64,000 bases of DNA, from positions 414,153 to 478,152 of the forward strand of contig KN832561.1 in NCBI GenBank assembly GCA_000827205.1, given 5' to 3'. The notes under the pieces were generated by a model, which had not been told where the DNA came from, did no database searches, and saw nothing but the letters and a program-made list of their open reading frames with translations. The translations under genes were made by a program, and so were the position numbers. The stretch comes from Plicaturopsis crispa FD-325 SS-3. Its lineage: Eukaryota; Basidiomycota; Agaricomycetes; Amylocorticiales; Amylocorticiaceae. Each line of letters opens with the position of its first letter. Position 1 is the stretch's first letter. Shown here piece by piece: positions 33,476 through 44,437 of the stretch.

Positions 33476-35001
33476 TCAGTAGTGGTGGACCTCCTCCCGC
33501 TCGCGTCCGCGCATGTACGGAGGCTCGGTGCCCTTGTAGTAGATGTCCGACCAGAAGTCGTTGAGATGCGGCTCCGGCGCGAGCTTCGCCTCCTCGACAG
33601 CCTTGTCGACCTCAGCCTTCGCCTCCTTGTCGAATGCCTACACTGCGCTCAGTACGCCTGCTACGGGTGAGATGGGAATCGGGACATACCTTGAGTTCGT
33701 CCTCGGTCGCGAGGCCCCAGTCCTCGATGTAGCGCTGCAAGCCGCGGATGGGATCCTGGGTGCTGCGCATGCGCTGGACTTCCTCACGCGTGCGGTAAGT
33801 CGTTCCGGGGTCAGACATCCTGCGTAGAAAGGGTCAGTGAGGAGTTTGCGGGCGCAGTGAAAAGACGCACGAGTGGCCACCGTAGCGGTAGGTCACGAAT
33901 TCGAGGAGTAAAGGTCCTTTGCCCTCTGTGACCCACTTGCGCGCGTACCGCGTGGCGTGCGAGGCAGCGATGATATCCATACCGTTGACCTGTGCGTCGG
34001 ACTGGTCAGTTGCGGAAACGACGCGAAACAGCGCGTGAACGGACCTGGAGACCGGGGATCTTGTCACCACGAGTGAAGTATTCGGTGTTGGCGGAGCTGC
34101 GCTCTGCAGACGTGCCCATTCCGTACTTGTTGTTTTCGCAAACAAAGACACAAGGCAAGTTCCACAGTTTGGCCTGGGGCGGACACCGTGAGCAAGTGAC
34201 GCGAGCAGAATAATACGAAAGTGCATACCATGTTAAACGCCTCGAACACCTGACCTTGGTTGCTGGCACCGTCACCGTACATGGCGAACGTCGCCGTGGG
34301 CTTCTCCAAGTACTGTTGGGCAAAGGCAATACCGGCACCGAGGGGCACCTGCGCGCCGACGATACCATTTCCACCGAAGAACGAAGGCGTGAAGATGTGC
34401 ATCGAGCCACCCTTGCCGTTCGACATGCCGGTTCGGCGACCGAGCAGTTCGCTGAGAACGCCTTTGATGGTACCGCCACGGAGGACAGCGAAGGGGTGGC
34501 AACGGTAGGAGGTAATGACACGGTCATCCTTGGTAATCGCGTGTTCCATCCCAACAGAAACCGCTTCCTGGATGAAAAATGAGTATGATATGTTGGTGGA
34601 GGACAACGTTGTTGCAGACCTGGCCAATTGCCAAATGGCAGAAACCACGAATGAGCTTGGCGCGGTACAACGCGTCTGCGGCCATTTCCATCCTGCGCAT
34701 GGTGGTCATTTGCTTGTAAAGGCCGATAAGCTCGTCCTTGTGGACTTCGACATCGAGCTCAGGTGTCTCGCAATGGTATGCACGGAAAGAGTCATCGTGC
34801 AGCTTGACGAAGAACGGCTTGGAGTGGTCCTCTGGCTTTGCATGGACCTCAGTGGTGTCCGCGCCAGTCTGGATAGACCTCGCGGCAAATGGCTAGACAA
34901 GAGCGAGCATTTAATGTCGCTCTTTCCTGGAAAGCAGAGCAAGTAATTCATACCGTTGCGCGAGGCAGACGAGCGAGCCGTTTTGGAACCCTGGCGAGCA
35001 T
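33476..35001 (-). CDS. PDA1: pyruvate dehydrogenase E1 component subunit alpha, mitochondrial
   Basis: The start is ATG at 35001 ([16 protein letters not shown]). The first exon is 48 nt, and a 61 nt intron (34953-34893) restores the frame into [20 protein letters not shown]. The N-terminus is a typical mitochondrial presequence. Conserved blocks follow in order: [70 protein letters not shown], and the thiamine diphosphate motif GDGASNQGQ to ENNKYGMGT. Then come [12 protein letters not shown] and the phosphorylation loop [20 protein letters not shown]. The protein ends near REEVHHY. It forms the E1 heterotetramer with Pdb1 and decarboxylates pyruvate in the matrix; the loop serine is the likely target of pyruvate dehydrogenase kinase. 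About six introns interrupt the gene. Its start is 241 bases from the divergent NOPCHAP1-like gene. Confidence 0.95.
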
Positions 35002-35242
35002 TTTGGCAGGGAAAAGGAAGGGGGAAGGTGGTGGTAGTGAACAGCGGGCGCGTTGGGGGCAAAATTCGGGTGGAATGGGGGAAATTATCTTGCCACGTGG
35101 CGGCTCAAGCCGACCCATTCCGCCGCTCAACACAATTGTACAAGTTCAACGGCCGTATGTACTCTCCTGAGTCTCCTCTGCTGTGTGTTCACTGACATAA
35201 AATTCACATTTAGGATACGACGCCGATTGCTGAGCATATCTA
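35002..35242. promoter_or_regulatory. divergent promoter between PDA1 and the NOPCHAP1-like gene
   Basis: The 241 bases separate two divergent start codons and must carry both promoters. I see no clear TATA box. The call rests on layout alone. Confidence 0.4.
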
Positions 35243-35971
35243 ATGTCGGCAAAAAATAAATCGGAGGTCCTCGAAGTCGAAAATGAGGAAGACAGGCAGC
35301 GCCGCATTCGTATGTTACCGTCTTTTTCATGTAACACTACTTATAAATTACAATAATCTATCCAACAGAACTGGCTCTCGAGAAAATGAATACCGAGCCA
35401 TCACGTATGACACCGCGTCCGCTGAACTTTGACTTCGGCGACAGATCAACACACGCAGTGGACCCACCCAGTGAATGTGAGTCTCCTAAGCAAATTCGCG
35501 CCTTCTTAGATTAACAGCGCGTTGCAGTGTTAGCTCGCGTTCAGGCCTTTTTGCCGGTCCTTGAGGCGTCAAACGCTGCGCTGTCTCAAAAACTTAAGGA
35601 TGATCCCCAGAGCGTCGACATCGAGAATATCTCGCAAGACGCAGAGCAGGTAATTGAAATGGTACGTCCACTCGATTTTTCAATCGGTGTGATATTGATT
35701 TTCTGGCCTTCAGAACCTTGGTCTTGGTGTATTTGAAGAACGCCAGAGCGGGGCCTCATCGGACAATGAGACAGCATCGGACAGCGATACCACCTCGTCG
35801 GATGATTCTGAGTCCAACTCTTCCTCCGATTCTGACGAGCTCATGAGCGACCCGGAGGACATCATTTCCTCGGTATTATCCTCTAGGCCTATAAAGGCTC
35901 TTCCCAAGCGAGCGCGTCCCAACATTGAGGTTCTTGAAGACACGCCGACCAAAGGACCAGTGATATCTTGA
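35243..35971 (+). CDS. NOPCHAP1 (DUF4598)-like snoRNP assembly protein
   Basis: Four exons starting with MSAKNKSEVLEVENEEDRQR and ending at 35971 encode a small acidic protein of about 180 residues. The central segment LLARVQAFLPVLEASNAALS is the signature I associate with the DUF4598/NOPCHAP1 family. Human NOPCHAP1 bridges NOP58 to the R2TP chaperone during box C/D snoRNP assembly. Upstream, TPRPLNFDFGD is a further conserved-looking stretch. The C-terminal third is Asp/Ser-rich (SDNETASDSDTTSSDDSESN) and then basic (RPIKALPKRARPNIEVLED), as expected for a nucleolar assembly factor. Splice sites were placed at 35310-35368, near 35478-35527 and near 35661-35713. The family call rests on one short block, so it is moderate. 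Confidence 0.65.
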
Positions 35972-36095
35972 CTGATCAATATCTGCTTGTTATTGCCTAG
36001 GAGGGCGGTTGCCCTGTCATATATTTCACCCGTCTGTATCCCTGAAACAATATGCATAGCTTGTGCCCATCCTCGTCAGCTAATTGCATACAAAC

Positions 36096-38856
36096 TCATT
36101 CGTCCGCGTGGTCAAGGCAGTCCAGCGCCTGCCTCGCCTTCTCCCGTACCTCCTCCGACGCCCCTATGTATACTCGCGCCCCGCCCGGACTCGTGCTCAC
36201 GCTGACCCCGCCCCCGCGCTCGGAAATCCGCCTGAGCGTTGACGTGATTCCCGCGTCGTTCAATTCCTTGCGCCGGCGCGGATTCGCGCGCACGAGCTGG
36301 AGGACGCACGACACGGCCGGCTTGCAGACCTCGACGTTCCCGTCCTCGAGGCACATGTGGATGTGCGCCATGATGCGCGCGTGCCGCAGGATCTGCAGCT
36401 GGTGCTTGTCGTCGCCGTTCGCGAGGTTTGCGAGCGTGTATGCCGCCTGCAAGACAACGTCCTCGGTTTCCGACTGCAGTGCGTGGGCAAGAGAACCTAA
36501 CAATGCGTCATCGGAGACCGCGTCGAATTGAGTGAACACCATGTCGATGCTCGATTCGTCCACAGCAATGTTGCGGACAACAGCCCAAGCTTGTTCCTGT
36601 ACGGCGACATCTGGGTCGTTCAGAAGACTGGCGTAACAGATTGAGTTAAGCATATGCCGACGCTGCATTTAGGAGCAGAGCACACACCTGGCAAGCTTGA
36701 CCCAGCCAATCTGATCTGTCACATTGCGTTTCGTCTCAATGGTCGCCCTGCGCACCAGGTTCTTGAATGCCCAGAGCGCATTGAGCCGCAAAGACGGATC
36801 GCTCGAGTTCAGCAGCTGCTGAAGCCGCGGGAGCAAGCCTTGAGCTATCATATTCTACCATAACCGTTAACCGGCGTAATCTTGGATCTACATGTCGCGC
36901 TTACCTGCTGCAACGGCGAAAAGTCGGCCACGATGTTGCAAATCGCACTCGTGGCGGCATACGTCACCCGCCTGTCCTCGTCCTCCTTCTTGAAGATCTC
37001 GAACACACGCATCCCGAGCCCGCTGTCCATGATGTTCGTCCGGATGACGGCCACCTCGCGCGAAAGGACGCGGACGCACTGGCATGCAGCGTACCGCACG
37101 CCGGGGTGGTGGTGCGCGAGGGACGCGTAGATGTACGGGATGAGCTGGTGCTTGTCCGTGATGGAGCGGCGGGTTTCGTGATCGAAGAGCGCGAGCGCGG
37201 CTACGGCGGTCAGTGCCGCCTGGGTGTTGTATCGGTGAAATGTACGAGCAATTGAGGGTGATGGGCTTACCTCACGCAGGGCGGCGACGGTGTCCGGCTC
37301 GTCTTGGTCCCACTCGGGGCGGTCCTCGAGAGGTGTGATGGACTTCACGAGGCTGGTGAGTATGTCCAAGGACTCGCGCTCGACCGCGCACTGACACAAA
37401 TAGCTGTCGTCCGTCACGAGGTAGTCTGTATGGTTTTCGTTCCAGCCATTTTCGCATGCAAGGATCAGCACGACATACGTAGTATGAAACACGCCTTCGT
37501 GCGGGTTTTTGAGGAGGCGTATGCGGAGCCTATCATTTCGTTGATAGTGAAGAGCACGGACAGTGCCGGAGATGCCTCTCCAGCGTAATGGTTTGGATTG
37601 CTCGCCCGGATGATGTGAGTAGCGCTGGCAGACAATGAGTCAGGTCGACGTCGTCTTACACTGGGGAAGGAGAAAGTTACCATAGGCAAGCGGCGACTTG
37701 TACTTCGGTTGAGCGATTCTTGGTCAGAGCTAATACCGTGGTCAAAGGTGGCGGTACTGCGACGACCAATAGATGTGGGCAGATACTTCAACGACATAAG
37801 ATGAGCACGCACCATCACGGTCGGGCCCTGGTCTGACAAGAAGTTCAGCAACAGCCGCGTTGTCCTTCGCAATCGCTGCCAGGGCAGAAAGCGCAGCTTC
37901 TTGCAGCTACACACATACTCGTTAGCGTCACCATGAGCTTTACATTTTGTTATTTACCTTCAAGTCACGACTCCTGATCAATTCAGAGAGATTGCGGGAC
38001 ACCCATTTTGAGTGAGCCATGTCCGGTTTTTCCCATCCGCGTTTGCCTTTTACTTCTTTGATGCGCTCGGAATGGGGCAGCCAGTCGGACACAGCGATCC
38101 GGTGCTCGCGCGATCGCACAGTGCTAGCAAGCAGCTCTGCAATGTACGTGCTCGTCTGCGACGACGTGCCGACGAGCAGTGGAAGGTATATATCGAGTGA
38201 TTTGATCTGCGAGCGTGACGGTACAGTTAGTACGCAGGACACAGGCAGACACCGCGTACTCGCCTGGAAAAGCGTATCGAGCGCTGCCTTGGCCTCCACC
38301 TTGATCTCGGAGTGGTCGTGAGCGAGACCCCATTGCGATGGTGCAGCGGCGTCGGCGATGGCGACGGCGAGGGCCCGGAGCGCACGCGCGAAGCTCGCTT
38401 TCAAGGGCACAGGATCTAACGGCTGAAATTTTGCGATCGCGTGAAGGAACGCTTTGTGCGCGTCTGCCCGGAGTAAGCTCCGCACTGCGTCCTGTGAGCC
38501 TATTTCGATTAAATAAATTGGCTGCTCAGTGGTGTCCATAGGAGAGGGAAGGATTTACCGCACCATGAGCGATAGAGGCTATGATGTGAGCAGCCTCGAT
38601 GCGAACATCGTCTTTAGATCCTTGCGCCTCGCCAGTGAACAACAGGGGTGAGCTCAGACTCCCGACAAGCCTTCGAAATATATTTCAGTACAGCAATGAA
38701 TTCGGTCATCTTCATCCATCGAGCTCACGTAGCAATGAAGTCTGCATCCTGAGCTATTTTACGCTTCGCCGAAGGATTGCCAATGACAGAGTTCTTGACT
38801 GCCTTGAGAGACGAGACGCTGATGTCTTTGCGAACATCGAGGAGAGTAATGGTCAT
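36096..38856 (-). CDS. armadillo repeat protein, ARMC8/Gid5 (Vid28) subunit of the GID/CTLH ubiquitin ligase
   Basis: The likely start is ATG at 38856 (MTITLLDVRKDISVSSLKAV, then KNSVIGNPSAKRKIAQD), and the stop is at 36096. About nine exons carry armadillo repeats. Recognisable blocks include LKLQEAALSALAAIAKDN, SASATHIIRASN, TDDSYLCQCAVERESLDILT and YNTQAALTAVAALALFDHET. They are followed by HHHPGVRYAACQCVRVLSRE, RVTYAATSAICNIVADFSPL, RLNALWAFKNLVRRA and DVAVQEQAWAVVRNIA. The pattern fits ARMC8 of animals and Gid5/Vid28 of yeast, a scaffold in the GID E3 ligase that binds substrate receptors such as Gid4 and directs degradation of gluconeogenic enzymes. The N-terminal exon was recognised by the LKxxKNxVIGN motif typical of the family. 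Exon borders in 37500-38000 are the least certain. The gene is divergent from the Iml2-like gene. Confidence 0.85.
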
Positions 38857-39141
38857 TCAGAATTAGTCCACGACAGCAGTGTCCCTTTGGGTATAGTAGA
38901 TGCAGTATTCTTGTGTCCTCGGAGTGAAATTGGCAGTAAGTTTGAGTGCAAAGTCAGTGCAAAGTGAAGTAGTAGTCCCCAAGACTTGTACAAGATCCAA
39001 GACAGGTGAGATTTACAGACTCAGATAAAGCCGTTTCTTACCCCGCGCTTATGAATTGACGCTTACTTCGGCGGCTGTGGCAACGCGTCTGGTTTCAACA
39101 GCGCTGTGCAAGCTTTTGGCTCTCTCTTTCATACCTCCATC
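38857..39141. promoter_or_regulatory. divergent promoter between the ARMC8/Gid5 and Iml2 genes
   Basis: The 285 bases lie between two divergent start codons. There is no clear TATA box. The call rests on layout alone. Confidence 0.35.
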
Positions 39142-41921
39142 ATGGCCACTCGCGACCAAACGGCTGCCCAGCTAGACTCGGCGACCAAGGGTTTCGACGC
39201 CCTCTTCGCCAACCAACTTACAGAGGCGCGCGAGGCATTCACGACCGAGGAGTCCCCGTTTCACCTTCTCGGTCTCGGCGTCTGCGCGTTTCTCGAGGCA
39301 GCGCTCGGCATGGAGGTGCGCGTCGTCCATTGCTTTCGAAGGACCCTACTAACCGCTCGTGGAAATAGACAGGCCTGATGGCCGAGGCCACTCGCTGCCT
39401 CACGCTCGCCGAGTCGGGCGCGAAGAAGCAGCGCGGCACCGCGAAATCATCCAAGGGCTCGCAACGATTTGTACCGGGCATGGAATGGGAGGTTCTGCAT
39501 GCCGACGCTGTTGTCATGCTGGGCCTCACGCATGCTCTGAGGTCCGTTGCATCTCACTCCTGATATCGTATGCGCCGCTTATCAAGCTACAGTGAGAGTT
39601 ATATGGGATATCTGCAATGCATGTAATTGCTTTCGAACATATATCTAACCGTGAATAAACTAACCCATCACCTATTTATCAGGTACGCGTTAAATAGGTG
39701 AGGTCGCATAACCAATGTCACGAAGACCTTCAGGCTAACGCTTCATCTAGCGCCCACTCCAAGTTCACTAAGTAAACCCCTATCCTATACGCCTCCAAAG
39801 GCACAACTTAACTATTTGCTCACAGACTATACAAGACGGTCTATCCAAACGGCTTGGACAACTTGAAGACGCCCGCTGCGTCCGCAGCACCGTCGCGGGC
39901 CCCTTCCGTACATTCCGTGGCTACATCGAGCTCGACCTCAACTGCGACTACCAATAAATCCGGATTCTTCGGGCGGTGGGGCGGTGGGTCATTAACAGCG
40001 TCGAATGCCCCTGTCGTATACATGGCCGATGGCCCTGTCGAAGAGCTCATTGAATCGGGCACGGCGTTCGGTAATTTAGCTCCTGCAAACACAATTGCCC
40101 GCAATCTCACCGATAAATAGGCTTTGGGCTCTTCAATCTCGTGTTCTCTTTGCTCCCTGCAAAGGTTAGAGGCGTGGTAGGCTTCCTAGGCTTTCAGCAT
40201 GATAGGAAGCTCGCCCTTCAAGCGCTCGCCGTCGGTATGTGAAATCCATCTGCTTCATAGCTCTGTGTAGCCTCTAAAGCTCTACTACCATAGCGGCTGC
40301 CAAGTCTGATGTGCATTCTATATTTGCCGGGTATGCTTCTCGACAGGCGATACATGCATTCATGCTTATCCATGTCTATCAAGGCTTGTGCTAATGACTT
40401 ACCACGGCGTTGTCCTACTGCTCGCCGGTTACCAAGCGGATGAAGCACACATTATCAAGCAGTACAAGGCTATTGTCGATAAGTATGTCGGAAGCATGAT
40501 ATTGGAACGTCAGTGGTCGTTGCTTATCAGTTATATGACGCTAGGATTGAGGCACGATACCCTACCGGAGCGCTGTGGATCCTGAATCGCGTGCGTGTCG
40601 TTCATCATTCGAGCATGCCACCGATGGACTAACATAGCTGATCTTGACAGGCTAAGATCCTGCGGATGTCGAATGATGCAGAGGGCGCAATACGCGTGCT
40701 GCAAGCAGGCCTAAAGCCTGAACGTCCCCATTCTTTCGCGCAGGCGGACATGCTGGTAGGTAGTCTTCACTACATGGGCACTGAAATGTTTCTTATCATC
40801 ATTCGCGCCCCACGCATAGCTGGCATTTGAGCTTGCATGGACACTGCTCGCAGAACGCCGGTACCAGGAGTCAGCGGATATGTTCATCAGGGTTACTGAG
40901 CTCAACAGCTGGAGCCATGCTACATATTACTTTATTGCCGCTGGTAAGCCGTAACAACCTGTACTCCGCATATATTGTAATGCTCAAATATCGACAGGGT
41001 GCTATGTTTCGATCGGAAATACTGTCAAGGCACAAGAAATGCTCGACGTCATCCCGTCCCTCGTTGAGAGCCGGAAGATCAGCGGCAAAGATCTTCCTAC
41101 GGAGGTGTTCATCAAGAAAAAATGTGCGTTCAACCGTACTTGAATATCGATCGCGAAGGCTTACACCCCCCAGTGGCATTCTACAAGCAGAAGCAGAAGA
41201 GGAGGGGAGGGGAAGAGGCCCAGTATGTGACGTCGATCAAGATTAGTCCAGCTGAAGGCAAGTGCCTGATCATCAGCCTCATCTACACTTTACTCGCACT
41301 TACGCTTGCATGGTCCTAAACATTAGAGATTGCGATCTGTAAGTCTGCGCAGATCGGTGTATCAGCAAAATATACTCATCACAATCATATTTAGTCTGGA
41401 ATAATCAAACACGCATTCCTGCTGCCGTTGCGCAAGCCCATATCGATGAATGGAGCGCGCTCACTCCGGCAGTAGACGCCACTGGCCCAACGCTTCTCCC
41501 CAATACATCGGGCGCTCCCGACGATCTTGACAATGCAGACGAACTCGCCCTGCGCGCATTACTCCTGGGCATCTCCCACCGCACCCTGCGCGCATTCCCT
41601 GTTTCCCGTCTCTTCTTGGTCGATGCGCAACGCCGGCACGCGGAAATCACGAACAGCACGTGGATCCACGGTGTCGCCACCTTCGAACTGGCTGTGCTCG
41701 ACCTCAAGGAGAGCGAGGCCGCCGAACGCGCGGGTACTCTGTCGACAGAGGAGAATGCCGCGATGTGGCGGCGGGCGCTGAAGGAAGCGGGGGAGAAGTT
41801 GGATCTGGCGATGTCGCTCGCGACGAGCAGCACCGACCTGTCGTCTAGGCTGGACAGCAGAATCAACATGCTACGAGACGAGATCGCGATCAAGAATGAG
41901 ATGGTGGGCATTACAGGGTAG
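39142..41921 (+). CDS. Iml2/TTC39 family tetratricopeptide protein
   Basis: The gene starts [20 protein letters not shown] and ends at 41921 after about eleven exons. Conserved blocks are the N-terminal [18 protein letters not shown], then [19 protein letters not shown] and [20 protein letters not shown]. The central [20 protein letters not shown] and [16 protein letters not shown] follow, with TPR-like helices near [20 protein letters not shown] and [16 protein letters not shown] after them. These fit the fungal Iml2/animal TTC39 family. Yeast Iml2 is an outer mitochondrial membrane or lipid-droplet-associated protein needed for clearing inclusion bodies. A Ser/Thr/Ala-rich insert ([16 protein letters not shown]) lies before the central block. 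The first third has long introns (about 39547-39745 with a short exon ARSKFTK between them). Exon borders near 40230-40670 and 41260-41400 are approximate. Confidence 0.85.
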
Positions 41922-42195
41922 AGGTGGATGGGGACTGGGGTGTTGATGAGGGCTAGGTGGTTTGTTGCCTACATTTTGTTGTTTTTGTTTTCTTGACGGT
42001 TGCAACTCTCATAGACTTGGTTTACCTGGAGGCTTGTTACCATCCTGGCTTGACGCACGATAACAAGCAGTCTTGTGGACATCAGGGTGTTGTTCCCGGG
42101 ATGCAGATCGTTTGTCGGCATGCAAAACCAGGGAAGAGTCACATCCCTCGGAGTCCGGAGGCCAAAGCTTGCATAGCTTGCATTTCGCACCTCAT
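41922..42195. other. intergenic 3' region
   Basis: A short stretch between the Iml2 stop codon and the CAP10-like fragment. No gene is supported. Confidence 0.4.
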
Positions 42196-42359
42196 TTATA
42201 GATACGATGATGATGATACAGATGAATGCGAACGCAAGTACATATAGCAAGGGTGCGCACGGATCCAACCTGGATCAGAAGAAACCAACGGACCGTACTG
42301 TGCGTATAGAAGTGATTTTAGATGCGAGCTCTTCCAATAAACAGTGACATAACATACCT

Positions 42360-43111
42360 CAGGTCTGTAATTCACTTTGACACCTCCCGTTGCGGAAAGA
42401 CCTACACCTTCCGGTGCCGTGCGTCCTCGTGCGAGGCGTCTCTTCAGTGAATCGGGCACTGTTGACGTGTATCCTGAGTGCAAAGGGCTGCCCGTCCTTG
42501 TCGTATTCCGCAGGGTCGAAGAATGTGTCGCGACGCGGATCGTAGTGACTATAGAACCAGAGCGGTACGTTCGGGGATTGCCCAAGGGCGCGCGCGGGGC
42601 TCGTGTATGCTGTATCTAGTGAAGTCACGGTGGGCGTGGGCGGCTGGATAGCAGGCTCTGGGCGGGCGTCAGAATAGGCGAAGTTATGCGATCCGGCGGC
42701 CTGTGCGATGTCTCGAAGTTCGTCGACGCCTTGGGTCGGGTTCGCGTCCGCGCTCGCTGAGCGGTACCCGCTAGCTATGGGTAGGGCATGTCCTGCCGTT
42801 CCGCTCCCAGCACGATGGCCGACTCCAGTGAGAGCGCGGGCGAGAAGTAAGACACAGATACAAAACGCGACGCGCACGATGCTGTCCCACCACGAGCGTG
42901 TCGACTTCGACTGGATGAATCGATACGGAGGCCGAGTCCAAGCTGAGTCGAGCGTGTTTTGTTGCTTCAGAGGATACCCAGCTCCGGGCGGTATAGAGCT
43001 GGGGGAACGCGTAGTGGGCGGGCGAGGAACTATATACCGGAACAGAGCAAAGTACTTCGATGGCGGTTTCCCGAAGGATGGTGTGTTGGGCGATGAGAAT
43101 AATTCAGACAT
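42360..43111 (-). pseudogene. CAP10/GT90-like N-terminal fragment with membrane anchor
   Basis: From ATG at 43111 (MSELFSSPNTPSFGKPPSKY) a frame of 250 codons shows a cytoplasmic Pro/Ser-rich tail and one membrane segment near residues 78-97 (SIVRVAFCICVLLLARALTG). A stem region follows, with YTSPARALGQSPNVPLWFYS and DTFFDPAEYDKDGQP. At about 42470-42500 the conserved-looking sequence moves to another frame, where DSLKRRLARGRTAPEGVGLS and GGVKVNYRPE follow. No GT donor lies close enough to explain this as an intron. This order resembles the type II membrane stem of Agaricomycete CAP10 (GT90) glycosyltransferases. The catalytic part is absent, because the Iml2 gene ends only about 275 bases away. 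I infer a truncated copy with an apparent frameshift. A sequencing error plus a short real gene is the alternative. Confidence 0.45.
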
Positions 43112-43250
43112 TTACAGGGAATAGCTTGATTTTGTGGAAGGACTATAGCAAGAAAGGCAAGGTTATAGTACATAGCAGCAAGATGAGTGTAGAGGACAAG
43201 AGGCTTTGCGCCGGCAAATTCAGACCGCCTGGTTTCCATCCGACCGCGAT
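43112..43250. promoter_or_regulatory. compact divergent promoter upstream of dephospho-CoA kinase
   Basis: Only 139 bases separate the start codons of the CAP10-like fragment and the dephospho-CoA kinase gene. If the left gene is dead, this may be a one-way promoter today. Confidence 0.35.
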
Positions 43251-44077
43251 ATGCTAGGTACGTGCTCGTCCAAGTTCGCCTACTGTCTGCTCAGTCTGCG
43301 TTAGTTGTGGGCCTTACGGGAGGCATTGCTACGGGCAAATCTTCTGTCTCGTCGCTCTTGAAGGCGAGACAGCTCCCCGTCGTCGACGCGGACGTTATCG
43401 CGCGCGAGGTCGTCGCACCCGGCACGCCTGCCCTCGCACGTATTGCCAAACACTTTGGGCCCGCCGTCCTCCTTCCAGATGGCTCGCTCGACCGCAAGAA
43501 GCTGGGATCCATCATCTTCAACGACGACGCGCAGCGGAAGAAACTTAATTCCATCGTCCACCCCGCGGTCAGGCGCGCCATGTTCACCGCAGTGCTGCGA
43601 AATTGGATCAAGGGCGAGAAGATATGCATAATGGACGTTCCGCTGCTTATTGAGGGGCCGCTGTGGAAGATGGTTGGAAAGGTCGTGGTCGTATACTGGT
43701 ACGTCTGTCTCATACACCAGATGCGCCAATAATTACAGATGTATGCACTTTACAGTTCCGCGGATATACAACTGCAGCGCCTGATGAAGCGCGACAACTC
43801 ATCGCGAGAGGACGCATCGTCGCGCCTGAACTCGCAAATACCAATATCAGAGAAGGTGCAGTACGCGGACATGATAATCGACAACTCGGGGTCGCCCCAA
43901 GAGCTCGAGGCACATGTCGACCAGGTCGTGAAGCGGTTAGAGAAGGAGGTGGGCTCGACGTGGAGGCTCAGTTGGTTGTTCCCCCCATTCGGAGTTTTGT
44001 CGGCACTATGGGTACTAGGGTGGAGAGCATTGAAGAGATATCGGTCGAGAAAAGGTCAGAAAACGAAGGATATTTAG
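43251..44077 (+). CDS. CAB5: dephospho-CoA kinase
   Basis: Three exons (43251-43257, 43305-43698, 43756-44077) give 240 residues. The first exon is only 7 nt. Splicing it over a 47 nt intron yields MLVVGLTGGIATGKSS, the standard start of the family; no other start gives this frame. The Walker A motif is GGIATGKS. The DADVIAREVV and DVPLLIEGPLWKMV blocks and RLMKRDNSSREDASSRLNSQ (lid region) are all typical. The enzyme phosphorylates the 3'-hydroxyl of dephospho-CoA with ATP, the last step of coenzyme A synthesis. The C-terminus adds a membrane segment (LFPPFGVLSALWVLGWRALK) followed by a basic tail, as in other fungal homologues, and suggests anchoring to an organelle membrane. The gene lies just downstream of the CAP10-like fragment (divergent) and 360 bases before HSF1. 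Confidence 0.93.
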
Positions 44078-44437
44078 TGATTGTCGCGCACGATCTTGTC
44101 TATCTACTACGCCTCCTGCGCCCGAACGCGTACTTGCTAGTTGGTTGCGATCCATGGAGCATAGAGAGGAATTGAGAAACATCATTGCTGAGTACGTTGA
44201 GTTGTAGTCGTTCGCCGAGGTGTGTGCGCTCCTTTCTTTCATCGTGTGTTGCGCATTATTGCAGGTCTGAAAATTAGAAAACATAGAGAACAGGAGGCCC
44301 GGGGACGGGGATGGACGGCGTGAAGCAGAAGTTCCGATATCCGATAGTAAGCAAGATTGTCCACCTCTGTGCACTCTCGCCACAGCTTTCATTGTAACTC
44401 TTCCTGGTATTATACCTTGCACCATAGGTCTATCACA

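Noticed and set aside
33885-33900. A His-to-Gly change in the phosphorylation loop of pyruvate dehydrogenase E1 alpha (YGGHS instead of YHGHS)
   Set aside because: As far as I recall, yeast Pda1 also reads YGGHS, so this is a fungal form and not a defect.
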